DNA of 64,000 nucleotides from an uncultured Phocaeicola sp. (GTDB taxonomy: Bacteria; Bacteroidota; Bacteroidia; Bacteroidales; Bacteroidaceae): the NCBI GenBank assembly GCA_948566455.1, contig CAOYQO010000012.1, positions 34,452 to 98,451 of the forward strand, given 5' to 3'. Each line of letters starts with the position of its first letter. Position 1 is the stretch's first letter. A model generated the notes under the pieces. It had not been told where the DNA came from and did no database searches. It saw nothing but the letters and a program-made list of their open reading frames with translations. Of this stretch, positions 7,289-15,341 are shown piece after piece. The translations under genes and the position numbers were made by a program.

Positions 7289-9109
7289 CTATATTAATGG
7301 TTCTAATATTCTGATAGCTTTTTGATTTCCGATTTTACACTCTTGAATTTTGAAGAAATCTTTTATAGTCATGGCTGTAATCGCATTTTTAGGTGCAGTC
7401 TTAACCAATGCGTATAAACGCTTTAATTCTTTTTTGATATATTCACGAGTGTATTTCTCGCCAATCTTAAAGGAATTTTTAAGGAGTTGAACAAACTCTA
7501 CTCCGCTTGTTTTTTCTCTATAGTTTTTCATAATCATGGCTTCTTTGATTTTTTTGAATGAATAATTGTTTACTTCAATAACTTCTTTGCCCACCGTATC
7601 GTAAGCATCAATAATAAAAGCATCAACTTGCCTAATGTCACTGATAAACGATTGCGCTAATGGGGAATTTCTGTCATCCTTCAATGATTCCAGTAATTCA
7701 ACGATACGCTTTCGGCTTTCTTTGATAGAACTGCTCTTATCCATTAGGCTCAACCTTTCCTTATCGCCAAATTTGTAAAACAGAGGTTGGGTCAGCTTCG
7801 GTAAGAATAAGTTGCTTTCCTTGTATCGGTTCACTACTGAATCAATATTGTTGTAGGCAGACTTAACCAATGCTTCATCAATAAAATTGTCAATCGCAAA
7901 ATAGTTGGTCTTTCCGTCTTTTAGCATCCGGTTATATGGCAGTATATCCAACGCAGCCTTATAAGCATCTCGGCTTTCCGAAGATGTTGCACATTCATAG
8001 AGATTTTTAATAGTCTTGTAAGCATCCCTGCAACCTTTAAGATATTCCTTGATACCTGCTTTGGTGCGTATCGGATAGTTCTCATTGGTATTGACAACAT
8101 GAATAGCCAAAGAAGTACCGTTTCTGAATCGTCCTATTGCTTGTACCGCATCAGTGCATGGGTCAATGATAGTGTATTCTGCAAAATACGGTTCAGTGAC
8201 AAATACTATATCGGGCCGTTCTTCCAATTCAATATCCACAGCAGTATAGTTTCTGCTGGTAAGCCACATATAAGGCATTTTATGCTTAATGTTCCAGTAT
8301 TCATAAGCTCGTTTAAATCCTTTCTTCTTCAACTTCTCAACACTTTTCTCTGCACAGAATACTACGGACTCATTTTCAACTCCCAATTTGCTCATTAGCT
8401 GATATATCATATCAACGCTGTTGGCAAAGAAACAAATACTGCGTGGTTGTTCTTGTTGTGCTTTTATCTGTGGTAGAATTTCTTTCAATGCTTCCAAAAC
8501 ATTGTTGGTCTGCACAATGCTGATAGGACGTTTGTAATCAAAGGTAGGCTGTACTTCTACTATTTTGAAACCTTGACTTTCAAAACGTGGGTCACTCGGC
8601 AGTATGGGAGTGGCTGAAACAAATGCCTTTTCTCTGAATTTAAAGAAATCATCCATAGGAAGAATTATATCCGCTCTGTAATCGACATCCTTTATCAGCT
8701 TGTCGCATTCATCGGATAAGAAAAAGCACATATTATATATGTCAAGTTCCAGTTCCTCGAAAGCCCGTTTGATTTTAGTAAATCCTTCGGGAGTGCTTAT
8801 CAACTTGATAAACTTTCTTGCGGCTAATGTCTTTTCAATATAATCAATGACTTCTTCTGTTGTCACCCCTTGCTTGACACCGAACAGATTGTCATTCTTG
8901 TGCTTTGGGTCTTTGCACTTGCCAATAATAGGAGGAACATTGGGAACGATAATAACAGAATGTCGCTTAGCCTTTATTTCGGAGTAGGTTGCACCCAATC
9001 CGGTTAATGTCTTACAAAGGATAGTATTTGTTTCTATCTGTGGCAGGACTTCTGTCAAGTACTGGATTTTACCAGCTATTTTATATATAGGTATATATTC
9101 CTTTTTCAT
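7289..9109 (-). CDS. SF2 helicase-like protein with altered Walker A
   Basis: From the chosen ATG the product has 606 residues; an upstream extension to 9145 has no support. Helicase motifs appear in order: a motif-I-like LTGLGATY (about 35-42), a motif Ia strand, DECD (about 145), VSATP for motif III, and QAIGRFRNG for motif VI. The Walker A lysine is replaced by alanine, so ATP hydrolysis may be weak or lost, or another residue may serve. The C-terminal 250 residues are helical and unassigned. It heads toward attL in the same direction as two small unknown genes (9166 and 9657) and probably belongs to their operon. It may process element DNA. Confidence 0.72.
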   Translation of the reverse strand: MKKEYIPIYKIAGKIQYLTEVLPQIETNTILCKTLTGLGATYSEIKAKRHSVIIVPNVPPIIGKCKDPKHKNDNLFGVKQGVTTEEVIDYIEKTLAARKFIKLISTPEGFTKIKRAFEELELDIYNMCFFLSDECDKLIKDVDYRADIILPMDDFFKFREKAFVSATPILPSDPRFESQGFKIVEVQPTFDYKRPISIVQTNNVLEALKEILPQIKAQQEQPRSICFFANSVDMIYQLMSKLGVENESVVFCAEKSVEKLKKKGFKRAYEYWNIKHKMPYMWLTSRNYTAVDIELEERPDIVFVTEPYFAEYTIIDPCTDAVQAIGRFRNGTSLAIHVVNTNENYPIRTKAGIKEYLKGCRDAYKTIKNLYECATSSESRDAYKAALDILPYNRMLKDGKTNYFAIDNFIDEALVKSAYNNIDSVVNRYKESNLFLPKLTQPLFYKFGDKERLSLMDKSSSIKESRKRIVELLESLKDDRNSPLAQSFISDIRQVDAFIIDAYDTVGKEVIEVNNYSFKKIKEAMIMKNYREKTSGVEFVQLLKNSFKIGEKYTREYIKKELKRLYALVKTAPKNAITAMTIKDFFKIQECKIGNQKAIRILEPLI

Positions 9110-9165
9110 TTGTGTGGATTTAAAAAGGAGAGAGGAAATTTGCACTTCCTCTGCTCCGTTTAGAT

Positions 9166-9660
9166 TTAGCGAATTAACTCTTTCTCTTGCAAGTACGAAA
9201 CAATTTCCTCGTCTCGGTTTACAAAGAAGAAGATGTTACCGAACTTGAAGTTGGCTACTGCTGTTAGCTGACCTCTACGGTCTCTGAACTCGGGTGTAAA
9301 CTGAATGTTTACAGCCTTACTTTCCACAAACAGTTTGAGCATATTCTTTCGATACTCGTTACCGTTGGTTTGGTCTGACTTCTGAACTTCTGACGGTTCT
9401 ACTCCAAAGTCCTCACTCTTGCCAGTAGAAAGGTATGTCATAAGCCAGTTTGCCGATTTATCGTTCAACTGATACGCGAAGCGTTTCACGTATGTACTTT
9501 CGACCTTTATCACTTCGTAGCCATCCTCGTCAATGTCGAAGAAGATGTTCAATCTGTCAAAACGTGACATCATGGACTTCAATTCTTCATGCGCAGCCAC
9601 ATTATTATATGGTTCGCGGTTACTTGCAGTAATAATGTTCTCAAAATTGAATTGAATCAT
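9166..9660 (-). CDS. Hypothetical element protein
   Basis: The 164-residue protein has no signal peptide, membrane segment or known motif. Predicted alternating strands and helices suggest a compact cytoplasmic domain. Its start overlaps the stop of the upstream gene by 4 bp, so the two are translationally coupled. The helicase-like gene follows 56 bp later. A function tied to the helicase is an inference from context. Confidence 0.7.
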   Translation of the reverse strand: MIQFNFENIITASNREPYNNVAAHEELKSMMSRFDRLNIFFDIDEDGYEVIKVESTYVKRFAYQLNDKSANWLMTYLSTGKSEDFGVEPSEVQKSDQTNGNEYRKNMLKLFVESKAVNIQFTPEFRDRRGQLTAVANFKFGNIFFFVNRDEEIVSYLQEKELIR

Positions 9661-10274
9661 ATTCCGTTACTCTCTATAAATTTCTCAAAAGCCTTCATAT
9701 CTACTTTATATTCTGCCTCGCTCACAAGTAAATCTTGTAGCACATGAAGATTTATTTTATGTTGCTTAAGCTTCATCAATGAATCACAAATGTCATAAAG
9801 AATGGATAAAACTTCTTCTCCTGAATTAAGATAACTTGCATTACAGCTAAAATAGCTATGCTCTGCACATTGGGAAATAACGACTTTACCATTTTCTTCT
9901 TCAAACAAATCCCCTGGTCCAAAACCGTATGATGCCAACAATTCGTGAACACGATATAGTTTCTTTCGAAGATGCACAATATTAAGTGACTTTAAATTAG
10001 CTTCATCAATGCAATCATTATAATTGGGATTTTCAAAATCAAATATATCTACATGTTTTTCATCAAAGATTCTGCCCGATATACCTTTTTCGGAAAGGAA
10101 ATCATTACATACTGCTTCAGGCACTAATAATAAATCATTCAAAGTAATCTCTTCATATCCCATTTCTTTGATACTTTTCAGAATAATATTTAAATCTTCT
10201 GATGCCTTTTGGATGGTTAACATCCATTTGTTGAATTCGGACAAATCGAATTCAGTTAATATCAAATCTGACAT
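9657..10274 (-). CDS. Hypothetical element protein
   Basis: The 205-residue protein is acidic and mostly helical, with no signal peptide. I do not recognise the family. It is the first gene of the unit that continues with the 164-residue protein and the helicase-like protein. A -7 box lies 78 bp upstream, with a 10-bp palindrome AGAGGCCTCT (about 10323-10332) between box and start that could be an operator. Confidence 0.7.
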   Translation of the reverse strand: MSDLILTEFDLSEFNKWMLTIQKASEDLNIILKSIKEMGYEEITLNDLLLVPEAVCNDFLSEKGISGRIFDEKHVDIFDFENPNYNDCIDEANLKSLNIVHLRKKLYRVHELLASYGFGPGDLFEEENGKVVISQCAEHSYFSCNASYLNSGEEVLSILYDICDSLMKLKQHKINLHVLQDLLVSEAEYKVDMKAFEKFIESNGI

Positions 10275-10351
10275 AGTTATAAAATTTTAAATTAATAAAA
10301 TATTGTTCCTTTGCAAAAAAATAGAGGCCTCTTATTTTCTTGATTATGGCG

Positions 10352-10359
10352 CAAAGGTA
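10352..10359 (-). promoter_or_regulatory. Promoter of the helicase operon (-7 box)
   Basis: TACCTTTG on the minus strand fits TAnnTTTG, 78 bp upstream of the ATG at 10274. Confidence 0.45.
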
Positions 10360-10435
10360 GAGGAAGTAAATGGAGCTAAATGGAACTAAAAGGTGGGAAA
10401 AAATCGATAGAAAATTCCAAAAAGTTAAGCCTATG

Positions 10436-11344
10436 TTATTTGATTATGTATTTATTGTACTTTTTCATTTCCTTTCTGACGAATGTTTGTTTCTCTTTAT
10501 TAGAGTATTCAATATCAAAGTCTTCATCAAGCACTCCTAATATTCCTGCAATATCATATAGGAAAGCTGATTGTTCATTGGTAAACCAACGAGATTTTAT
10601 CTCGAAAATGCCTGCACGTTGAAATTCCACTCCTAATATATATAGTAATGTACCTACATAGTGAGAGTCTATTCTTTTTTGCAAAGTTGATTCTATAGCA
10701 AGGATTGTTTTAACTCCTTTCAAAGTAAATCCAATCGGTTGTACAGTTTTCCCTTGCTCATCCTTTGCATAATATGGAGTAACACCGTCCTTGAATTTAT
10801 ATCCCAAGTAGAGACGAATATCAATATCATCTTCCTTTTCAAACGCAACAATTCGCTTATAGCTTTTACTGGCATTATATTCAAATAGAAGAACTTTGGT
10901 ATCGTTATTATCAATCGGAGATTTTATATCTTCATTCCAAAGAAGTTCCGCATACAAGAACTTATAAAACTGCATCAATTTCTCAGGTGGATATATTGTA
11001 GCCAATTCCTTGTTAAGAGTATCGAATAGTAACCGGGTCGTTTCTCCGTATGGAAAATCAAATTGGGTCTTCCCATTATATTTGATTTGGATAGAATCAT
11101 GTTTTTGGATGCCGTATAAGAGTTTAACAAGTCTTGCCAAGTCAATGACTTTAGAGCTTTGGTATCTTCTGATGCGTTTAAGGGTAGTTATTATAATATC
11201 TAAAAGAGTTTCTTGGTATTCTGTCTGTGAGAAAAGTTGGGACAGTTCTTTATATCTCGTAGAACATTGAATAAATTGTGGTAATGCATTCTTTACTTGT
11301 ACGAGGTCATATCCATTGATTATGTTAGAATTGTTGGTGCTCAT
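10436..11344 (-). CDS. Hypothetical element protein
   Basis: Starting from the ATG at 11344 the product has 302 residues. The longer frame to 11404 would run through a promoter-like box and the integrase terminator, so I reject it. The protein looks cytoplasmic and largely helical. The C-terminal third contains a stretch typical of small regulatory domains in Bacteroidota element proteins (SRWFTNEQSAFLYDIAGILG), but I cannot name the family. It lies directly downstream of the integrase gene and may regulate excision; that is context only. Confidence 0.65.
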   Translation of the reverse strand: MSTNNSNIINGYDLVQVKNALPQFIQCSTRYKELSQLFSQTEYQETLLDIIITTLKRIRRYQSSKVIDLARLVKLLYGIQKHDSIQIKYNGKTQFDFPYGETTRLLFDTLNKELATIYPPEKLMQFYKFLYAELLWNEDIKSPIDNNDTKVLLFEYNASKSYKRIVAFEKEDDIDIRLYLGYKFKDGVTPYYAKDEQGKTVQPIGFTLKGVKTILAIESTLQKRIDSHYVGTLLYILGVEFQRAGIFEIKSRWFTNEQSAFLYDIAGILGVLDEDFDIEYSNKEKQTFVRKEMKKYNKYIIK

Positions 11345-11367
11345 CTTTTTAACTTTGGATTTGAAAG

Positions 11368-11415
11368 CAAAATTAAAAAATAATCTCCACCTACATTGCT
11401 GCAAATGGAGATTTA
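11368..11415 (-). terminator. Integrase terminator overlapping next promoter
   Basis: AATCTCCA (11382-11389) pairs with TGGAGATT (11406-11413), and a T-rich run follows on the minus strand. The box TAATTTTG (11368-11375, minus) in the T-run fits a -7 element for the gene starting at 11344. Terminator and promoter thus share bases. Confidence 0.55.
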
Positions 11416-11419
11416 TTCA

Positions 11420-12640
11420 TTATAGCAAATTCTTCATCGCTTCATCTACTTGCTCGTTGTCGAAGCTATCCAAATATATTTGAGTAGTCGCCAAGTCTGA
11501 ATGTCCCAATGCTTCACTTATCAATGCAATGTTTACTCCCGATTTCTTAAGAACACTTGCGAATGAATGGCGAGCGACATAGGTCGTTATATTAGCTTCA
11601 ATTCCCAATCGCTTACCGAGTGTCCTTAGAATGTCATTCACCTTGCCACGTATTTTATGAATCCTATTCTGCTTCTGTAAAGCTGTTTTATGGACTTTTA
11701 CATTCAATATCGGGAATAGATAACCATTACTCTCATCGCTGTATTTTTTAATAATTTGCATAGCTTCTTGGGGTATTCCAATCTTGATTAGCTTACCAGT
11801 TTTCTGACGGATATAGTGTAACCTACCATTGACAATATTCTCTTGTGTCAAATTAGCAATATCAGTAAAGTTTATACCGCCACACAGATAGCTGAATATA
11901 AAAATGTCTTTACTTAACTCCACATATTTCTTTTGTCCTATCGGTTGGGAAGTTTCTGTAAACTTCAACATATCTGTTTTAGCTATGGCTCTCTTTTGAG
12001 TAGAAGTGTCGAATTTACTGATTTTATATTCTTGAAAAGGATAATCAGACAAATGGGCACATCTTTCTTTTATTGCTTTATTATATGTGCTTCGTAAGGT
12101 ACGGAACATTAAACTGATTGTTGTTTCTTTGTTGCCATTACTTCGGAGCCACTTTTCATATTTTTCGAGCCATGCCACATTTATGGTATTAAATGGTATT
12201 TCTAACTTTCCATTAGTAAATCTTTTCAAAGAGTTATAGGAATTAAGGTAAACCAGCCTATTGCCACATTTGTTGTTAATCTCACATTGAGCAATTATTT
12301 CTTTATAAAAGCAATCTACGGTTTTAGCAACCAGTAGCTTTTCATTTGCTTCAATCAAAGTTGCAGCCGAGTATTCTTTTTGGTCGGACTTTATTTCAAG
12401 CATTTTCTTTTGAAGTTCCAGCTTCTTATCAAGAATAATCTTTTGAAGATACTCTAAATTAGGACATTTAGGTTTCGGTTTATTTTTCTGAAAGTCCCAA
12501 AACTTGGAATTTACAGATATTCCCAAACTTTGGTATTTCTTCTTTCCGTCTTTACTGATACGAAGCATTAGAGGGTGTTCGCCATTAGATAGGGTCTTGG
12601 ATTTGTAACAAACCACTGAAATTGTAGCATCCATGTTCAT
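11420..12640 (-). CDS. Tyrosine recombinase (element integrase)
   Basis: The 406-residue protein has a Bacteroidota-type Arm/SAM-like N-terminus (residues 1-200) and the catalytic domain. In the catalytic domain I see RQKTGK with the beta-hairpin lysine, ARHSF for box II, LGHSD, and the nucleophile in TQIYLD at about residue 389. At the place of the first catalytic arginine the sequence reads CGGINFTD, with glycine instead of Arg. Loss of this residue is known from the CTnDOT integrase, which is still active. The gene starts 112 bp from the tRNA-Pro 3' end, and its start region abuts the right arm-type sites, so binding there could repress its own expression. Confidence 0.95.
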   Translation of the reverse strand: MNMDATISVVCYKSKTLSNGEHPLMLRISKDGKKKYQSLGISVNSKFWDFQKNKPKPKCPNLEYLQKIILDKKLELQKKMLEIKSDQKEYSAATLIEANEKLLVAKTVDCFYKEIIAQCEINNKCGNRLVYLNSYNSLKRFTNGKLEIPFNTINVAWLEKYEKWLRSNGNKETTISLMFRTLRSTYNKAIKERCAHLSDYPFQEYKISKFDTSTQKRAIAKTDMLKFTETSQPIGQKKYVELSKDIFIFSYLCGGINFTDIANLTQENIVNGRLHYIRQKTGKLIKIGIPQEAMQIIKKYSDESNGYLFPILNVKVHKTALQKQNRIHKIRGKVNDILRTLGKRLGIEANITTYVARHSFASVLKKSGVNIALISEALGHSDLATTQIYLDSFDNEQVDEAMKNLL

Positions 12641-12644
12641 TTTT

Positions 12645-12690
12645 GGTTTAACTCTCGGTTTAACTCACTTGGTTAAACCAAAGGTAAACC
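12645..12690. promoter_or_regulatory. Right arm-type integrase sites
   Basis: GGTTTAAC occurs at 12645-12652 and 12657-12664. The inverted GTTAAACC is at 12672-12679, and a related GGTAAACC at 12683-12690. The first two repeat the spacing seen at the left end. They lie between the integrase start and the tRNA, so they may both assemble the recombination complex and control integrase expression. Confidence 0.6.
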
Positions 12691-12703
12691 GCCCCATTCG
12701 GAG

Positions 12704-12740
12704 AATAAAAAAAGGAGTTACTTTTTATCGTAACTCCTTG
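12704..12740 (-). terminator. Element-supplied terminator for tRNA-Pro
   Basis: AAGGAGTTAC (12712-12721) pairs perfectly with GTAACTCCTT (12730-12739), followed on the minus strand by eight T. It lies inside the element just past the restored tRNA 3' end and replaces the original terminator now stranded at 162-197. Confidence 0.8.
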
Positions 12741-12749
12741 ATTTTCATT

Positions 12750-12808
12750 TGTCGGGGTAGCGGGATTCGAACCCACGACCCCCTGCTCCCAAAGCAGGTG
12801 CGCTAACC
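12750..12808 (-). repeat. attR within tRNA-Pro
   Basis: This is the 59-bp copy identical to 200-258. It covers the anticodon arm, T arm, acceptor 3' strand and discriminator of the intact tRNA gene, so integration leaves the tRNA functional. Confidence 0.93.
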
Positions 12809-12826
12809 GGACTGCGCTACACCCCG
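12752..12826 (-). tRNA. tRNA-Pro (anticodon TGG)
   Basis: The 75-nt gene folds as a standard cloverleaf. The acceptor strands CGGGGTG and TACCCCG pair with one wobble-type position, the anticodon stem is CCTGC/GCAGG with loop TTTGGGA, and the T loop is TTCGAAT. The anticodon TGG reads proline CCA. CCA is not encoded. It is the integration target of the element to its left. Confidence 0.95.
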
Positions 12827-12852
12827 AGTGCCTTATTTCTTAAAAGCGAGTG

Positions 12853-12860
12853 CAAAGGTA
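12853..12860 (-). promoter_or_regulatory. tRNA-Pro promoter (-7 box)
   Basis: TACCTTTG on the minus strand fits TAnnTTTG, with TTTG (12880-12883) about 19 bp upstream as the -33 element. It sits 27 bp before the tRNA 5' end. Confidence 0.6.
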
Positions 12861-12970
12861 GAAAGTATTTTGTAATAAACAAAGGAAACCGAAGTTTTTT
12901 TTATAAAAAAGTTTCAGATGAAGTCTTGAATGCTCATTAAAGTATAGTCACCTCCGTGTCATCTCCGTAC

Positions 12971-13037
12971 CAAGTCCGTATCAACTCTCAATAAAGGTAC
13001 CTTTATACGGACCAGGTACGGAGTTGGTACGGACTTG
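12971..13037. repeat. Inverted repeat with nested palindrome
   Basis: Arms of 17 bp (12971-12987 and 13021-13037) pair with one mismatch, and a perfect 16-bp palindrome (12991-13006, centred on GGTACC) lies between them. TCCGTA-type words recur through the block. Apart from this and the tRNA promoter I see nothing else in 12861-13208. Confidence 0.55.
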
Positions 13038-13208
13038 ACCATATCCGGATAGGTAGCAGAGATATAAATATCCCACACCAACATATATATTAGATAGGAA
13101 TGTAGAAAACATAAAATAATAGCTGGCAAAACGATATTTTTCAACTAACTTTATGCCCCGAAAAACAATTGGCTGATTTCAACGTTACACTATAATAAAA
13201 AAGACATC

Positions 13209-13565
13209 ATGAAAAAACAAATCTTTAGTATGGCTGTCATGGCAGTCGTATTTGCTGCATGTGGTGGCACTAAAGCCCCCGTTACAGTAGTAGGATCGTG
13301 GGTAATGCCCATTAATGGACAACCCGGAGAAGTACAAGGCATCAAACTGGAAGAGAATGGAGAAGCATCTTCCATTAATATGCACACACTGGTATACAAA
13401 GAATGGGAACAACAAGGCGATCAGCTTTACCTGACAGTAAAAAGCATTGGTAATGGAATAGAAATAGAAGGTGTGGATACTCTGAAAATTGACAAGTTAA
13501 CACCGGATTCTTTAGTGTTGAGCTCTAATTACGGATACACTCTGGAGTATGTAAGGCAGAAATAA
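13209..13565 (+). CDS. Small lipocalin-like lipoprotein
   Basis: The 118-residue protein begins with a signal peptide ending in a lipobox (FAAC at about 15-18). A domain starting VVGSW follows, with regularly spaced strands of the lipocalin-like fold seen in many Bacteroides lipoproteins. It is probably an outer-membrane or periplasmic lipoprotein; its ligand is unknown. It is a single gene, converging on the ABC export operon, with a shared terminator between. Confidence 0.8.
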   Translation: MKKQIFSMAVMAVVFAACGGTKAPVTVVGSWVMPINGQPGEVQGIKLEENGEASSINMHTLVYKEWEQQGDQLYLTVKSIGNGIEIEGVDTLKIDKLTPDSLVLSSNYGYTLEYVRQK

Positions 13566-13583
13566 TACAAACTGTAACATATG

Positions 13584-13626
13584 AATCCCTGACGACTTTA
13601 AAATATAAAGTATCGCCAGGGATTTC
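13584..13626. terminator. Bidirectional terminator
   Basis: AATCCCTG (13584-13591) pairs with CAGGGATT (13617-13624) between two convergent genes. T-rich bases follow on the plus strand. Confidence 0.65.
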
Positions 13627-13646
13627 TTCTTACCCCAACCAATCAA

Positions 13647-14603
13647 TTACCTTGAACGAATTTCTCTACGCATAAATATAATATAAGAAAGAGCAAAGCA
13701 AAGTATTGTAACTGCAATCAATCCTGTCAACTGTGGCCATATAACCAGTAAACTCTGTCCCAATGGGAGAGGACTGGGTATAGCCCCTTGGACCTGCTCC
13801 ATCATTAACGGCCCCAAACTTCGGAGAGACGGCATCAGCAGTACAGAAGTTGCCTGATTAAATAACTCACACGGATTCAACGACATTATGCCCCAAACTA
13901 TTTTCTGATAACCGATAGCATAATAAGGAGACATCATATCAGAAGGCATCAACATTTTGGCAATCCAGTTGACAATCATCGTATAGAAAACACTGAAGAA
14001 CAACCATATTGCCAAAGCAGCCAAGGCTGAGGTCGCCGTCTGCCGAAAACAAAGTGAGAATAGTATCGCCATATTCAACCAAAGCCCTACATAGAAAACA
14101 CTGAGAACCAAAAAGGAAATGATACGGGCAAATTCTTCCGGCGTGGGTGGAATACCAATAGCGATCAATCCGGCACCCATTACCAGGAATCCCAATACAA
14201 ACAGCATAATTGTAATCACGATCAATGCAGCCACAAATTTGGCATTGATTATGCAATCACGATGTATCGGTTGTGATAATATACGACACAATGTTCCCTT
14301 GTTCTGTTCCGAATTCATGGCATCAAATCCCAAGGCAATGCCCAGCAACGGTCCTAAAAAGTTAATGAATAGAACGAAGGAAGGTAACGTACCATCCGAT
14401 ACAGTAAACAATTTCAGGAAGAAAAAAGTATCTTCCACACCACCTGACTTGATAGCCTCGCGCATACTGGTGAGTGATGTATACAAAGCCCCCAGACAGG
14501 TTAGTGTAATAATGGCAAGTAAGATAATAAAGCGCCAGCTACGTACATGATCCCGGATTTCCTTATTCACAATAACCCAGAAGGGCTGCTCAACTCTGTT
14601 CAT
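13647..14603 (-). CDS. ABC-2 type transporter permease
   Basis: The start is set at the ATG at 14603 because a strong AAGGAGGTGAG site precedes it; this gives 318 residues. The protein has six predicted membrane segments: about 25-48, 80-97, 128-160, 165-190, 195-215 and 290-312. It carries the N-terminal pattern of ABC-2 permeases that receive an ATPase (EIRDHVRSWRF). It overlaps the ATPase gene by 14 bp. Together with the ATPase and the NEW3-domain protein it forms an exporter of unknown substrate. The arrangement resembles Nos/Gld-type systems. Confidence 0.88.
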   Translation of the reverse strand: MNRVEQPFWVIVNKEIRDHVRSWRFIILLAIITLTCLGALYTSLTSMREAIKSGGVEDTFFFLKLFTVSDGTLPSFVLFINFLGPLLGIALGFDAMNSEQNKGTLCRILSQPIHRDCIINAKFVAALIVITIMLFVLGFLVMGAGLIAIGIPPTPEEFARIISFLVLSVFYVGLWLNMAILFSLCFRQTATSALAALAIWLFFSVFYTMIVNWIAKMLMPSDMMSPYYAIGYQKIVWGIMSLNPCELFNQATSVLLMPSLRSLGPLMMEQVQGAIPSPLPLGQSLLVIWPQLTGLIAVTILCFALSYIIFMRREIRSR

Positions 14604-15339
14604 GCTTCTCACCTCCTTCCTTTACATAATCATTGTAGACATCAATAAGTTCAACCTGCTTACCCTCCATCTCCTTGAGATCAAGCTGTGCTAATAATTT
14701 TCCGTGATTAAACAAACCCACACGATCACAAGCCTTTTGCACCTGATCCAGGTTATGGGAAGAAAACAATACAGTCAGGGAATGCACTCTGCTCAAATTA
14801 CGAATCAGTTCTATAAATTCCTGAATTCCGGCAGGATCGATACCCGATGTCGGTTCATCCAGAATTATGATTTCCGGATTCTTAATCAGTACATCTGCCA
14901 AGCCCAAGCGTTGCCTCATACCACGGGAATACTTTCCGGTCTTTTTGTTTGCCTGTTCGGAAAGCCCTACCCGGTACATGAGTTCCTTTGCTTTCTCCTC
15001 AGCCTCCCTCTTTGAAAGACCATTCAGAAGTGCTGTATAGACAAGGTTTTCCAATCCGGTCATTTCATCATAAAAGCCTAAATCTTCGGGAAGATAACCT
15101 ATCCTCTTCTTAACCTCAATAGGGTTTGTAGTGGAGTCTATTCCACAAATTTCCACTTTGCCGGAAGTCGGCTCCGTCAGCCCCAGCATCATAAGGATAG
15201 TTGTGGATTTTCCCGCACCGTTCGGACCTAATAATCCGAAGATTTCTCCTTTGCAGATTGACAGGCTAATATGGTCTACAGCAGTGAAATTACCGTATTT
15301 TTTTGTCAAATCGGTAAGTACAATCACTTGTTCGCCCAT
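14590..15339 (-). CDS. ABC transporter ATP-binding protein
   Basis: The product has 249 residues from the ATG at 15339, chosen for the GGAGGT site just upstream; the longer frame to 15423 lies inside the preceding gene. Walker A GPNGAGKST (about residue 38), the signature SRGMRQRLGLA, and Walker B IIILDEPT are intact. This is the CcmA/NosF-like class that powers ABC-2 permeases. It starts 2 bp after the NEW3-domain gene stop and overlaps the permease gene start. Confidence 0.93.
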   Translation of the reverse strand: MGEQVIVLTDLTKKYGNFTAVDHISLSICKGEIFGLLGPNGAGKSTTILMMLGLTEPTSGKVEICGIDSTTNPIEVKKRIGYLPEDLGFYDEMTGLENLVYTALLNGLSKREAEEKAKELMYRVGLSEQANKKTGKYSRGMRQRLGLADVLIKNPEIIILDEPTSGIDPAGIQEFIELIRNLSRVHSLTVLFSSHNLDQVQKACDRVGLFNHGKLLAQLDLKEMEGKQVELIDVYNDYVKEGGEKHEQS

Positions 15340-15341
15340 AA

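Larger units (their letters stand above)
200..12808. mobile_element. Integrative element in tRNA-Pro(TGG), about 12.55 kb
   Basis: The element is bounded by a 59-bp direct repeat (200-258 and 12750-12808) that corresponds to the 3' part of tRNA-Pro. The tyrosine recombinase gene lies against the intact tRNA copy. Paired GGTTTAAC motifs lie inside both ends. All genes read leftwards. No relaxase, type IV secretion, replication initiator or capsid gene was seen, so how it moves between cells is unknown; it may be mobilised by another element or be decaying. It supplies its own terminator to the reconstituted tRNA. Boundaries are seen directly; classing it as an integrative, possibly satellite, element is inference. 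Confidence 0.9.

Noticed and set aside
200..12808. Prophage or conjugative transposon
   Set aside because: No capsid, terminase, portal, relaxase or type IV secretion gene is visible in the element.
12959..13144. 61-codon minus-strand ORF
   Set aside because: It coincides with the palindromic block at 12971-13037 and is explained by that repeat.
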